The notes: generated by a model from the letters alone, not told the origin. Numbered from the stretch's first letter, positions 19,401 to 27,276 are shown. The stretch is 64,000 nucleotides of DNA from an uncultured Prevotellaceae bacterium (GCA_946186575.1 CAMHNO010000001.1:124001-188000), one strand, 5' to 3'. Translations and numbers: made by a program.

Positions 19401-21232
19401 TCGTCGCTTGACTTGCCCTTGAGCACGTCGGCGATAGCTATCTTGCCAAGCTTAATTGCCTTGTCTACGTAGCTGAGCAAGTCAACTTGACTGCCGTCCT
19501 TAGCAACAGCGCTCATGTTGGTAACCTTGTAGCTGCCATCATCGAGCTTGCCGTTGTAAGTGATATGGATTTCGGTAGCGTTCTCCTCATCAGTGTCGGG
19601 TTTAGCATAATATTTGCTGAGTACCTCGACGAAGTTCTCGTACTGAACGTTACGAATCTTGTAGGTTCCACTGGTGAGGTTGTCTTCCTCAACATCCTTA
19701 ACATCTAAGCCCCACTGGAAATCGGTGTTTGTTTTAATGTCGGTGAAGTTATCAATAATGTCGGGATTGTCCCAGCCATCGTTAACGTTTTCAAATTTGG
19801 GGGAATAATCGAAAGTACCATTGCCCTCGGCGCCTAAATAGTAGATTACACCTGGACGAATTTTATCGATATTGGCAAGGATGTAGCTGCGCAGAGTGTT
19901 GTCAGTGCCACCTTGTCCATTGTGGTCGTTAAGGTACTGCTTAACCTTGCTAACACCAAATTCCCATGCCAGCCTTTCAGAGTCGGCAGCGATAGCGTGG
20001 TGTTGGAACATTTGAGTAACTACATCCGATGGGATGTGAGGTAAGGTGAAATAGGCATATACTGCCTCGTCATTTCCCTCAACAGGCTTGATGCACATGA
20101 AAGCGCCTTTCTTTACCTCATTCTCAAGATAATCCTGAGCGACCGCGATGTTCTCGGGGCTGGCAGGATTCACGCCATTGCCGTCGGTGAGCACATCATA
20201 GATTGCCATCTTACCAATCATGATGGCCTTTTCGATATAGCTGTAAATATCGATCTCATTACCATTGGGATCCATGCCACCCAGGTTGATAATTTTCTGG
20301 CCGCCGTTGGCCTCACCATCAAACGTGATGCGTATTTCGCTGGCATCGCCTTCCTCAGCATCGGGAGTTGCGTAATATCTACCACGAATTCTGACGTATT
20401 TCTCTTGGCCAATGTTACGGATCTTGTAAGTTCCGTCCTTGACATTTTCGTTGTTCACCTTGGGAGTGAGTTTCCACCAAGAGCGGTTGTTGCTGCTTGT
20501 CAAGCTTCCAGTAACATCTATGTAGCCAAACGTGCCGTCTTCATCGGCAGTAAGCATATAGGTGTGGCCCTCTTTGATGTTTTTGAGGTTGTTGCGAATC
20601 TTTGCTGCAAGAGCCGCATTGGTGCCACCTTCACCACTGTGTTCGTCAAGATAACGGTACACAATGTCGATACACCAGTCCCACATGGTGTTTCCGCCAG
20701 TTATTTGTGACACATAATCACCGTTAGGATTCTTCTTAGCCCGCCACACTGAATCAACGTCATTTGGAATTGTAGGTAAAACGGCGATGGCATGATAAGT
20801 GTCGGATTGCCCATCAACGGGCATCATGCGCATGAAACCATACTCCTGAGCAAGTTGATGCATACGACTAATTGCCTTTTGAATGTTTGGCTCCGATGAG
20901 CCCGCAAGCTCTCGGCGCAGTTCAATCTCACCCAAAGTAAGAGCTTTGGTCAAATAGTCGTAAACCTCAACAGATCCTCCATCGTAGGTTGAGTACAACG
21001 AGTTCACTTTGTATGTGCCGTCACTGAGTTTCTTCTCAATGCCAACAGTAATATAGCTGGCATCGCTCTTAGAAGTCACGAGTTGGGCATCATACTTTCC
21101 GGTAACCTTAACGTAAGAGGACTTTCCTACGTTCTGGATTTGATAAACGCCAGTCTGGGGAGCTTGGGCCATTGCGGTGAGCCCAACAGCCACCAAGAGC
21201 AGCGTTACTAAGAAAGTAACAGTCTTCCTCAT
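16475..21232 (-). CDS. Giant secreted protein with five tandem repeats of about 230-280 residues
   Basis: 1585 aa with signal peptide MRKTVTFLVTLLLVAVGL...AMA-Q. Five divergent repeats span about residues 24-265, 266-519, 520-749, 750-976 and 977-1256. Each opens with G-Y-x-I-x-N-V-G-x-x-x-Y-V-x-V, for example GTYKIRNIGQEKYVRIRGR, holds a helical middle (FMRVKPV..., then IPxxV), and closes with HTYYLxxDxxGTFGY plus a Trp. The opening resembles ricin-type beta-trefoil blades, which suggests carbohydrate binding, but this is inference. The rest carries the module shared with the 730-aa neighbour and ends in a type IX-sorting-like tail (IYYNTLGIES...VIK). It is probably surface-exposed or secreted. 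I recognise no enzyme motif. Confidence 0.78.
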   Translation of the reverse strand: MRKTVTFLVTLLLVAVGLTAMAQAPQTGVYQIQNVGKSSYVKVTGKYDAQLVTSKSDASYITVGIEKKLSDGTYKVNSLYSTYDGGSVEVYDYLTKALTLGEIELRRELAGSSEPNIQKAISRMHQLAQEYGFMRMMPVDGQSDTYHAIAVLPTIPNDVDSVWRAKKNPNGDYVSQITGGNTMWDWCIDIVYRYLDEHSGEGGTNAALAAKIRNNLKNIKEGHTYMLTADEDGTFGYIDVTGSLTSSNNRSWWKLTPKVNNENVKDGTYKIRNIGQEKYVRIRGRYYATPDAEEGDASEIRITFDGEANGGQKIINLGGMDPNGNEIDIYSYIEKAIMIGKMAIYDVLTDGNGVNPASPENIAVAQDYLENEVKKGAFMCIKPVEGNDEAVYAYFTLPHIPSDVVTQMFQHHAIAADSERLAWEFGVSKVKQYLNDHNGQGGTDNTLRSYILANIDKIRPGVIYYLGAEGNGTFDYSPKFENVNDGWDNPDIIDNFTDIKTNTDFQWGLDVKDVEEDNLTSGTYKIRNVQYENFVEVLSKYYAKPDTDEENATEIHITYNGKLDDGSYKVTNMSAVAKDGSQVDLLSYVDKAIKLGKIAIADVLKGKSSDENIAYAQQYMEDFVRAAAFMRVKPVAGTNYVYAIATIPEIPYEVYHEMYRHGVITEDTKEAAWDYGVEYVMNYLSTHGTNSTLAQLITNNIGNIQQGHTYYLSEDSNHTFGYVDAENFSSTDKTIQWGMDLEEEDQPVESDFYKIHNVGNDKYVKVYGRYYAKPNVDEAEATPIAVTIDGMLEDGSMKVTNLVGDGHNIQNYIEHAIELGTTLIHQILDNQSTEEHVDQAIQEMTNFVNENAFMRVKLVPGETDAYYAYVILPTVPEYIVTEWKKKYPNYEGTMRDWAVEKVLAYLESHPQVDGTLATMVRNNIGRLYEGHTYYLRADGDGTFGFADATLNEMDFGTSDAAKHYWWGFADAVKAEPFGGYYRIKGANGKYVNVTGRFAAAPNLDANGAKTAAGSVVYIGTGETKNSMTLPLDTLRSQGVDVGDYMTTINDVLGIVAGAASQVVTERLQDSNYSQYAGLVEPMIQTLLESVDLNLYVEPTLTSAGEQAYMLEVNIPDLAEYCDLATDALSLMGKDKDDLVRKLGELEAQATGTMKTLLGIAKRTAQYLDDPDTMWAKLKENAKPYVQSYFIDGNSNTGGVGISPALGNLIMNALNREDFNYGTTYCLRQDNDGTFGYDSKEELANVDAGKWILEPFDEQEPNYDANTYVPFYLKAELGEATYTDVVGTGVTNVGDTYYFTTAYLDFDAKIENDPHIVDVYTISQTERIESNVNAVGGNPAHTNVYYVAKLEEVEGDVIPAQTPVVIRTQLSTSEAEDGLNIILRPVGKPEKPATETAFLTDLKEMLRELIYNKLGIEGTKTNIRPRVISQQEENGNLLVGAFFNEPVNSNDANNYLALGKKELVQDNLSVGLDMNGLGFWKDNIQELEGNNAYLLGYNRETERIVDENFTTDTSFDQGDPSNPPGFIFEYPDGTITSIDNVASTKQVQSVIYYNTLGIESTTPFEGVNIVVTTFTDGTKAVVKVIK

Positions 21233-21374
21233 AATTAATAATGATTTATAATATATAATTTTAAATAAAAAAAATAGTCCTTTTAGGCTTCCTGTTTAAG
21301 TATTTAAGCTTATGAATTATAATGCACTCATGCGTAATTGTGCTTAATGGGACGCATTATTCATTTCTAGCGTG

Positions 21375-21406
21375 CAAATATAGGTGTTTTTTTAAAAGTG
21401 CCCAAA
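21375..21406 (-). promoter_or_regulatory. Promoter and long leader of the 1585-aa gene
   Basis: On the minus strand, -33 TTTG (21406-21403), 20 nt spacer, -7 TATATTTG (21382-21375). The predicted transcript has a leader of about 135 nt in which TGAATAATGC can pair with GCATT...ATTCA to form a bulged hairpin. Confidence 0.7.
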
Positions 21407-21459
21407 TTAATAGGTAATTATTTTTAATAACGTATGGCAAAAAAGAAAAAAATCGCAAA

Positions 21460-21484
21460 TGCAACTTTTACATTACACTTACGA
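21460..21484 (+). repeat. Right copy of the degenerate direct repeat
   Basis: TGCAACTTTTACATTACACT followed by TACGA, the same orientation as 14021-14046. It lies about 130 bp beyond the 3' end of tRNA-Ala. Confidence 0.4.
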
Positions 21485-21560
21485 TTTTGCTTTTATATAA
21501 GCACTAAAATCAACATCTTGGTCAGTAATTGGTCAGTAATGAGCCGTTTTTAAGGATATC

Positions 21561-21600
21561 AAAAAAACGAGCCAAGTATTTGTTGATACACAGCTCGTTA
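21561..21600 (-). terminator. Terminator of tRNA-Ala
   Basis: On the minus strand, AACGAGC (21599-21593) and GCTCGTT (21572-21566) form a stem with a 20-nt loop, followed by a run of T. It starts about 15 bp after the tRNA 3' end. Confidence 0.75.
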
Positions 21601-21613
21601 AGTTTTTGGGTTG

Positions 21614-21686
21614 TGGAGTATAGCAGACTCGAACTGCTCACCTCAACACTGCCAGTGTTGCGCTCTACCGGATGAGCTAATACCCC
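21614..21686 (-). tRNA. tRNA-Ala (anticodon GGC)
   Basis: 73 nt. The acceptor stem GGGGTAT/ATACTCC contains the G3-U70 wobble pair that identifies alanine tRNAs, with discriminator A. The D arm has GCTC...GAGC, the anticodon loop is CTGGCAG (anticodon GGC), and the T arm is AGCAG-TTCGAGT-CTGCT. CCA is not encoded. The gene has its own promoter and terminator. Confidence 0.96.
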
Positions 21687-21701
21687 TTATTTTTGCGAGT
21701 G

Positions 21702-21733
21702 CAAAGTTAAGTCAATTATTTCAAGTGACCAAA
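21702..21733 (-). promoter_or_regulatory. Promoter of tRNA-Ala
   Basis: On the minus strand, -33 TTTG (21733-21730), 20 nt spacer, -7 TAACTTTG (21709-21702). The -7 box ends 16 nt before the mature tRNA 5' end. Confidence 0.75.
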
Positions 21734-21792
21734 AAATTGTGCAACTTTTTTTCAAATATATCACTAATTTTCATCAATTTTACAAAAAACAA

Positions 21793-22665
21793 CTACAAAT
21801 CATGGAAAAGGTCATCAAACTGCTGCGGCTTGAGCCCCCAGCGTGGATGCAGAAGCATCTGTGCCGGAGCGGTTGCCACCATTCGTTCAACAACCATGCT
21901 TGGAGGCAGGCAGTCGACGACCTGGCGACAAAAAATGGCATACTCCTGAGCTGTCCACTCTTGCAGTGCCACCTCTCCCCTCTGCCACTGCTGCGCGAGC
22001 TTTGTGCCCCGCAGCACTTGCAGCTGATGAAACTTGACTGTGCTGAGCGGCAACTGCGCCACCGCTCGAGCGGTGGCAAGCATGTCGGCTTGTGACTCGC
22101 CAGGCAGTCCTAAGATGAGATGAGCCCCAACTGCAATTTCTCTGCTCACAATCCGCTCAACTGCACTCACGGCACAACGCCAAGTGTGACAGCGGTTTAT
22201 GAGTTGCAGGGTTTTGTCATGCGAACTCTCTATTCCAATTTCGACAATTACCTTACTGCGCAGATTAATCACTGCTAAAAGATCAAGCACCTCATCACTA
22301 AGACAATCGGGGCGAGTGGAGATAACAAGCCCTAAAACATCGGGCACCGACAATGCTTCCTCGTAGAGCAGCTTCAGTTTGCTCTCTGGAGCGTAGGTGC
22401 CTGTATAGCTTTGGAAATAAGCAAGGTATTTCACTGACTGATACTTTCCTTTATAGAACTGCTTGCCATCAAGCAGTTGCTGAGTCACCGTAGCCGATGC
22501 TCGGCCAAACTTGGGCGTAAATGAAGAATTGTTGCAATAGGTGCAACCGCCAGTGGCCAGCGTGCCATCGCGGTTTGGGCATGTGAATCCTGCATTCACA
22601 TTGAGCTTCTGCACCCGACAGCCATAAAGCCGCTTCAGGAAGTTGCCATAATCGGTTCTTGCCAT
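21793..22665 (-). CDS. Radical SAM protein, TIGR01212/YhcC family
   Basis: 290 aa from the ATG at 22665. That ATG shares its A with the aroC stop codon (TGATG), which makes it a better start than an upstream in-frame ATG inside aroC. The radical SAM cluster motif is C-P-N-R-D-G-T-L-A-T-G-G-C-T-Y-C, with the long spacing after the first Cys typical of the YhcC subfamily. LGLVISTRPDCLS and VIVEIGIESS are further family motifs. The enzyme should cleave S-adenosylmethionine through a [4Fe-4S] cluster. Its substrate is unknown. It is the last gene of the pgeF-ybaK-aroC operon. Confidence 0.9.
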   Translation of the reverse strand: MARTDYGNFLKRLYGCRVQKLNVNAGFTCPNRDGTLATGGCTYCNNSSFTPKFGRASATVTQQLLDGKQFYKGKYQSVKYLAYFQSYTGTYAPESKLKLLYEEALSVPDVLGLVISTRPDCLSDEVLDLLAVINLRSKVIVEIGIESSHDKTLQLINRCHTWRCAVSAVERIVSREIAVGAHLILGLPGESQADMLATARAVAQLPLSTVKFHQLQVLRGTKLAQQWQRGEVALQEWTAQEYAIFCRQVVDCLPPSMVVERMVATAPAQMLLHPRWGLKPQQFDDLFHDL

Positions 22666-23639
22666 CACAATCTTGACGCCCTTGCCATGAGCACATTGTC
22701 GAGCACAACAATTGCAGCCATGGCCTCGACCACTGGCACTGCACGCGGCACCACACACGAGTCGTGCCGTCCGCGAGGCTCAATCGTCACCTTGTTGCCA
22801 TCGCTGTCGATGCCATCTACTGGCTGCATGAGCGTGGCCACCGGTTTGAAAGCCACATTCAGGCAGATGTCGTTGCCATTGCTGATGCCCCCTTGAATAC
22901 CTCCCGAGAAATTGGTGGTAGTTGAGATTTTTCCATCTTTCATCACCCACCCATCAAGCACCTCGCTGCCACGGTGGTTAACGAAATCAAACCCTAACCC
23001 TATCTCAAAGCCCTTAGCAGCCGGTATGCTCATCATCGCCTCGGCAAGCTGAGCCGAGAGGCGGCCAAACACTGGTTCGCCCACACCGGGCTCTACCCCA
23101 CTTATTATGCAATTAACCACACCACCCGTTGTGTCGCCAAGCATCGGCTCGCAGTCCACTGGCTGGGCTTGGGCCTTGATTGTGATTCCCACTTGCGACA
23201 GAGCTTGCTTGGCAAGAACCCCAGCCACCACTCTCGCCACAGTTTCGCGAGCCGATGCCCGTCCACCGCCACGCCAGTCACGAATGCCATACTTGGCTTG
23301 ATAGGTAAAATCGGCATGCGACGGGCGATACACGTTCTTGAGGTGGTCATAGTCCTCAGGGCGCTGATCATGATTGCGCACAATAAATCCTATTGGGGTT
23401 CCGAGCGTAACACCATTCATAATGCCTGAGAGAATTTCCACCTCATCGGCCTCTCCCCTACTTGACGAGATACCATCTCCCTGCCCTGGCCGGCGACGTG
23501 CCATCTCATGATGCAGTTGCTCCATGTCAATCTTCACACCAGCCGGCATGCCATCAACCACACCGCCAACGGCCGGTCCGTGCGACTCGCCAAATGAGGT
23601 GAGACTGAACAAGGTGCCTATTCTATTTTTATGCGCCAT
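22665..23639 (-). CDS. aroC: Chorismate synthase (short form)
   Basis: 324 aa. It carries the conserved SFGESHGPAVG, RRRPGQGDGISSSRGEADEV, RPSHADFTYQAKYGIRDWRG, GGGRASARET, GGIQGGISNG and GRHDSCVVPRAVPVVEAMAA motifs of chorismate synthase, which converts 5-enolpyruvylshikimate 3-phosphate to chorismate using reduced FMN. The usual length is about 355-360 aa. The difference is a missing stretch of roughly 30-35 residues after the TIKAQAQPVDCEPMLG segment, before VVNCIISGVEPGVGEP. All catalytic motifs are kept. It overlaps the next gene by one base. Confidence 0.93.
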   Translation of the reverse strand: MAHKNRIGTLFSLTSFGESHGPAVGGVVDGMPAGVKIDMEQLHHEMARRRPGQGDGISSSRGEADEVEILSGIMNGVTLGTPIGFIVRNHDQRPEDYDHLKNVYRPSHADFTYQAKYGIRDWRGGGRASARETVARVVAGVLAKQALSQVGITIKAQAQPVDCEPMLGDTTGGVVNCIISGVEPGVGEPVFGRLSAQLAEAMMSIPAAKGFEIGLGFDFVNHRGSEVLDGWVMKDGKISTTTNFSGGIQGGISNGNDICLNVAFKPVATLMQPVDGIDSDGNKVTIEPRGRHDSCVVPRAVPVVEAMAAIVVLDNVLMARASRL

Positions 23640-23651
23640 ATCAGTTCTGAA

Positions 23652-24140
23652 TCATGAGTTTTGACTAATAAGGTCACAAACTGTGGCATCCACAAAATCG
23701 ACAAGCGCTTGAGGAGAAATCTTGAGCTGAAGCCCACGCATGCCTGCACTCACATAGATGTAGTCAAAGTTCATGCACGTCTGATGAATGAACGTGGGGA
23801 ACTGCTTTTTCATGCCAATGGGCGAACAGCCACCACGTATGTAGCCTGTGGTGGGCAGCAGCTCTTTCATGGCAATCAAGTCAACCTTCTTGTTCCCGCT
23901 CAGTTTCGCAGCCTTCTTCAGGTCAACCTCGTGGTCACCTGGCAGCACGCAAACAAAGTGCTTGGTCTTCTCGCCAAAGAGCACCAGAGTCTTGAACACC
24001 TGGTTCACGTCCTCTCCAATCGTGGCCGCAAGGTGCCCTGCCGAGAGGTCATTCTCGTCAACCTCGTATGGAATGAGCTCGTATGGAACCTTTGCCCTGT
24101 CGAGAAGCCTTGCTGCATTAGTTTTTGTTCTCTTTTTCAT
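23652..24140 (-). CDS. ybaK: Cys-tRNA(Pro)/Cys-tRNA deacylase, YbaK type
   Basis: 162 aa. Motifs are TNAARLLDRAKVPYELIPYE, VFKTLVLFGEKTKHFVCVLP, DLKKAAKLSGNKKVDLI and TTGYIRGGCSPIGMKKQFPT, typical of YbaK/EbsC proteins. These hydrolyse cysteine mischarged on tRNA(Pro) by prolyl-tRNA synthetase. It is 12 bp upstream of aroC and 71 bp downstream of pgeF, in a housekeeping operon. Confidence 0.93.
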   Translation of the reverse strand: MKKRTKTNAARLLDRAKVPYELIPYEVDENDLSAGHLAATIGEDVNQVFKTLVLFGEKTKHFVCVLPGDHEVDLKKAAKLSGNKKVDLIAMKELLPTTGYIRGGCSPIGMKKQFPTFIHQTCMNFDYIYVSAGMRGLQLKISPQALVDFVDATVCDLISQNS

Positions 24141-24211
24141 AAAGCGTTAAAAGTTTGGGATAGCAAATGTAGTATTTTTCAGGCAACTGAGCAAGAATGT
24201 TGACAAGAAAC

Positions 24212-25006
24212 TCAAAACTCAGGACTCATGATTATGCCGGTGAAGGTGCGGCCACTCTTTACTGTGAGCCTTCGCGCCGAAAAGTAGCGTTCGTGCTCGC
24301 ATCGGCTGCAATGCTGTGGCAGTGCTATGTTATCACGCCCCACTCCTGCCGCCATCAGCACCTGGCGGTTGGCCTCTTGCAGATTGATGTGAGCCTTGCC
24401 CGACAGACTGTTGCGGCGCATGATGAGCGACATGTCGAAGCCAGCCTTCTCAAACTGGGCCACCACCTCGTCGCCCACCTCAAAGCATTCCTGGCAGATG
24501 CTAACGCCCATTGCCACCACTATGTGGCTTGCCTCGGCTCCTTGCCGACACATTGCTTCGACTGTAGTGGCGGCGATGCCTGCCACCGTGCCACGCCAGC
24601 CAGCATGAGCCACAGCCACAACACGCTGCCGCGGAGCGGCCATCACAAGCGGGACACAGTCGGCAGTGTTCACGCCAATGCACACTCCCGCAGTAGTGCA
24701 CACCAGAGCATCAACACCTTCTAATGTGCTATCCTGATTTTCGACTGAGTCGCTCATGAACTCATGGCCTATCACCCTCACCTCAGTGCCATGGGTCTGC
24801 CGTGGCATCACTAAATGGTCAAGGTCTATGCCAAGCTGCCGGCACAGCTCCATGCGGGCATTGAGCACCCGCAAGGCATCGTCGCCAGTGTAGTCACACA
24901 AGTTCCACTGCGAGTAGGCATTACCCGTGACCACATTGCCTCGCTGGGTCTGGAACGCCCTAATGCCCATGGGGGCTCCATTCAATTTAAGTTCGTCAAG
25001 TATCAT
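24212..25006 (-). CDS. pgeF: Multicopper polyphenol oxidase / purine nucleoside phosphorylase YfiH type
   Basis: 264 aa from the ATG at 25006 (MILDELKLNGAPMGIRAFQT), which aligns with the family better than an ATG 15 codons upstream. The metal-site residues are present: His in MPRQTHGTEV, Cys in VNTADCVPLV, and His in VAHAGWRGTVAG. Members were named laccases but have been shown to act on purine nucleosides, and are also linked to peptidoglycan quality control (PgeF). It heads the operon with ybaK, aroC and the radical SAM gene. Confidence 0.9.
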   Translation of the reverse strand: MILDELKLNGAPMGIRAFQTQRGNVVTGNAYSQWNLCDYTGDDALRVLNARMELCRQLGIDLDHLVMPRQTHGTEVRVIGHEFMSDSVENQDSTLEGVDALVCTTAGVCIGVNTADCVPLVMAAPRQRVVAVAHAGWRGTVAGIAATTVEAMCRQGAEASHIVVAMGVSICQECFEVGDEVVAQFEKAGFDMSLIMRRNSLSGKAHINLQEANRQVLMAAGVGRDNIALPQHCSRCEHERYFSARRLTVKSGRTFTGIIMSPEF

Positions 25007-25268
25007 GATGTAATTATTTCGGTGGCTAAAAACCTTGCTCGTCCATCTCACTATATATACGAAAAACTATGCCCAATTGAGGCATAGTTTAACAAAGTTT
25101 AGTATTTAATCTCAGTTCTATAGAAAAGAACTAACTTTACATGAGGTTGCTCCATCATAATCATACAGAAAGGAGGAACTTCCTGATGCCAGCCATATTT
25201 CCCCACTCCTCAAGTCTGGTATATCTTATAAGAAATGTGATTCACGCAGCTAATTTTTCAAAGCCATG

Positions 25269-25769
25269 TTATGGCAACTTACTAAGTGAATTTCTTACCA
25301 TTTCTTCATTGATAATGGTGTTACCATCCACATTGACAAATTTCTTAAACGTTGAAACATTTCCACCTTCTTTTACCTTAATCTTATCTCTGCTCTGGTA
25401 GGTAACAGTCAGCTTAAAATCGTCATTTAAACCGTTAGATACAAACTCTATAGTGTTCTTGGATTTTACAGATCCTTGCAAATATTTGACCTCATCGTTA
25501 TAGACATCGTAATAATAAGCCTCACAATTTGGAGTACAATAAGCATCACATCCGTCAATACCAAGAATGAAGTCATGGATTTGACGACCACCACTTAGCA
25601 CTTCTCGGTAATGAAAAATGCCTCGATTGCCAGTGTCATTATCCGAATAAAGATTGACGCTCGACGAAGCTTTTTGTGCATTGTGTTTGCGCTTTTTTGC
25701 ACTCATGTCGAGGGTAGTGCATGTGCCTAGCACAAGCACAGCCAAAAGGATTGTAAATAATTTTTTCAT
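25269..25769 (-). CDS. Small exported protein of unknown function
   Basis: 166 aa with a hydrophobic N-terminus (MKKLFTILLAVLVLGTC). LGTC is a poor lipobox, so either a lipoprotein or a secreted protein is possible. The mature part has a basic linker, then a Cys-containing segment (GIDGCDAYCTPNCEAYYYD) and a beta-rich C-terminus. I do not recognise the family. It lies 42 bp downstream of the BACON-domain gene and is probably the last gene of that operon. Confidence 0.65.
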   Translation of the reverse strand: MKKLFTILLAVLVLGTCTTLDMSAKKRKHNAQKASSSVNLYSDNDTGNRGIFHYREVLSGGRQIHDFILGIDGCDAYCTPNCEAYYYDVYNDEVKYLQGSVKSKNTIEFVSNGLNDDFKLTVTYQSRDKIKVKEGGNVSTFKKFVNVDGNTIINEEMVRNSLSKLP

Positions 25770-25811
25770 GATTGTTTGTTTTATTAATGTTATTTTAAAT
25801 AAGTAATTCTT

Positions 25812-26600
25812 TTAATGTCCAGTGCCAGTGCCTCCGCAGTCAGGGCACTTGATGTGTCCTGAGCCTTGCCTCCATTCAGCTGTGTATTCGGTAGTTCCGT
25901 CCCAGTAGCCACCGCATTTTTCACAAGGTTGCTGGTCAGGCACAATACTTGGATCCACAAACTCTGGATTCACATAGACATGTACCAAGCCCTTTCCTTT
26001 GCATTTAGGACAAGTGATTTTGCCTGTGCCGCCGCATCGCTGGCACACGTTACCTTTCTGCGAGGCATAAATGGTGGCACTCTGGTCATCGCATGTGAGT
26101 TTTATCTCTCCGCGCTTAGCTCCACCTTCATTGGCTTGTGCTGTGACTGTTAAATTGCCGTTCTCATACGATGCGCTAAAACCCTCGGGGGCCTCAACTT
26201 GCAAACTGCCATCGGTGTCGATGGCAATAGTCTCGGTTCCACCTTCTTTCTCAAATTCCACTTTACTGCTTGCCGCAGTGATGTGCGTACATTTTGAGAA
26301 CTGCTTTACTTTTATAGTTGCCTCCACACCGCTTTTTCCTTTCAAGACGATGTTTCCCTCACGCACTGCACCCGACTCGTTGCGTGCGGTTCTGATGATA
26401 ATCACACCGTTTTGTGCGTCGGTATTTATCCAGTCGGGACTGTCGCTCACGCTCCAAGTGCCGTCGGCTGTAACATTCACGCTTTTCTCACCACCCTCAA
26501 TAGAGAATGACACTTGATTTTCTGAGACCTCTATGCTACTGGCTCCACCACACGACACAAGCAACAAAGTAGTCACAATAAAAAAAACAATTTTCTTCAT
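25812..26600 (-). CDS. Lipoprotein with two BACON-like domains and a DnaJ-type CxxCxGxG zinc finger
   Basis: 262 aa. The lipobox LVSC gives Cys17. Residues about 22-100 and 107-183 are BACON-like beta-sandwich repeats (SVNVTADGTWSVSDSPDWI and the matching FEKEGGTETIAIDTDGS). From residue 186 four motifs follow: CQRCGGTG, CPKCKGKG, CEKCGG and CPDCGGTG, the pattern of the DnaJ central zinc-binding domain. BACON domains are usually extracellular and linked to glycan or mucin binding. A DnaJ-like zinc finger on an exported lipoprotein is unusual, since DnaJ is cytosolic. It has an operon-like position, 25 bp after the repeat protein gene and 42 bp before the next. Confidence 0.8.
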   Translation of the reverse strand: MKKIVFFIVTTLLLVSCGGASSIEVSENQVSFSIEGGEKSVNVTADGTWSVSDSPDWINTDAQNGVIIIRTARNESGAVREGNIVLKGKSGVEATIKVKQFSKCTHITAASSKVEFEKEGGTETIAIDTDGSLQVEAPEGFSASYENGNLTVTAQANEGGAKRGEIKLTCDDQSATIYASQKGNVCQRCGGTGKITCPKCKGKGLVHVYVNPEFVDPSIVPDQQPCEKCGGYWDGTTEYTAEWRQGSGHIKCPDCGGTGTGH

Positions 26601-26625
26601 GATTGTAATAGTTATTGATTAATTA

Positions 26626-27210
26626 TTATTTTGATCTTGTTTTTCTTTTTTCGTTTTTGCCATATTGGAGATAGTGGATATAGTACAATTTCCAATGGTT
26701 TCCAAAAGCATTTTGCAGGTCTTTATAGCTGTTGCGATAATATTGTGGATCAAATTGTTCCGAGGCACGTCGACCCTCGTAAATTCCATATTGCAGGAAG
26801 TGATTATAATAAGCTTGATTATTTTTTCCATAAGCATTGCGTAAGTCGACGTATGCATTTCGGTAATATTGAGGGTCAAATAATACTGATGCACGACGAC
26901 CTTCGTTCATTCCATATTGTATGAAATGCTGGTAATAAGCTTGTTTATTGCTTCCAAACGCTTTGCGTAAATCTTCATAGGCATTGTAATAATAGTTAAA
27001 ATCAAATATTGCGCTTGGGCTTCTACCTTCATTGATGCCATAGGTAACAAAATGGCTGTATGCATTACGGCCGGCATAAGCTTTAGCAATATCAGGATAG
27101 AGACGTTTGTAGAAGTCGTCGTCATATATACTTCCGTAATACTGCGCCACACTACTTAACGCAATAACGAGAACAAATGCCAGTATCAACGAAAATCTTT
27201 TTTTAATCAT
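26626..27210 (-). CDS. Secreted protein with four 38-residue YY/YG-EGR repeats
   Basis: 194 aa from the ATG at 27210; an ATG four codons upstream (27222) is equally possible. A signal peptide (MIKKRFSLILAFVLVIALSS-VAQ) is followed by about four tandem repeats of roughly 38 residues, consensus FDPQYYRNAYxDLRNAYGxN plus QAYYxHFxQYGxxEGRRAS. The pattern resembles repeats in secreted hydrolases and surface proteins of other bacteria, where they occur as C-terminal tails of unknown function. Here they form the whole mature protein. It is the first annotated protein of a three-gene exported-protein operon. Confidence 0.75.
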   Translation of the reverse strand: MIKKRFSLILAFVLVIALSSVAQYYGSIYDDDFYKRLYPDIAKAYAGRNAYSHFVTYGINEGRSPSAIFDFNYYYNAYEDLRKAFGSNKQAYYQHFIQYGMNEGRRASVLFDPQYYRNAYVDLRNAYGKNNQAYYNHFLQYGIYEGRRASEQFDPQYYRNSYKDLQNAFGNHWKLYYIHYLQYGKNEKRKTRSK

Positions 27211-27276
27211 AATATTCTTCATTAAGTTTTATTCTCTGTTGTATTTCTGGATTTACTTTAAATGTTGATATCAATG

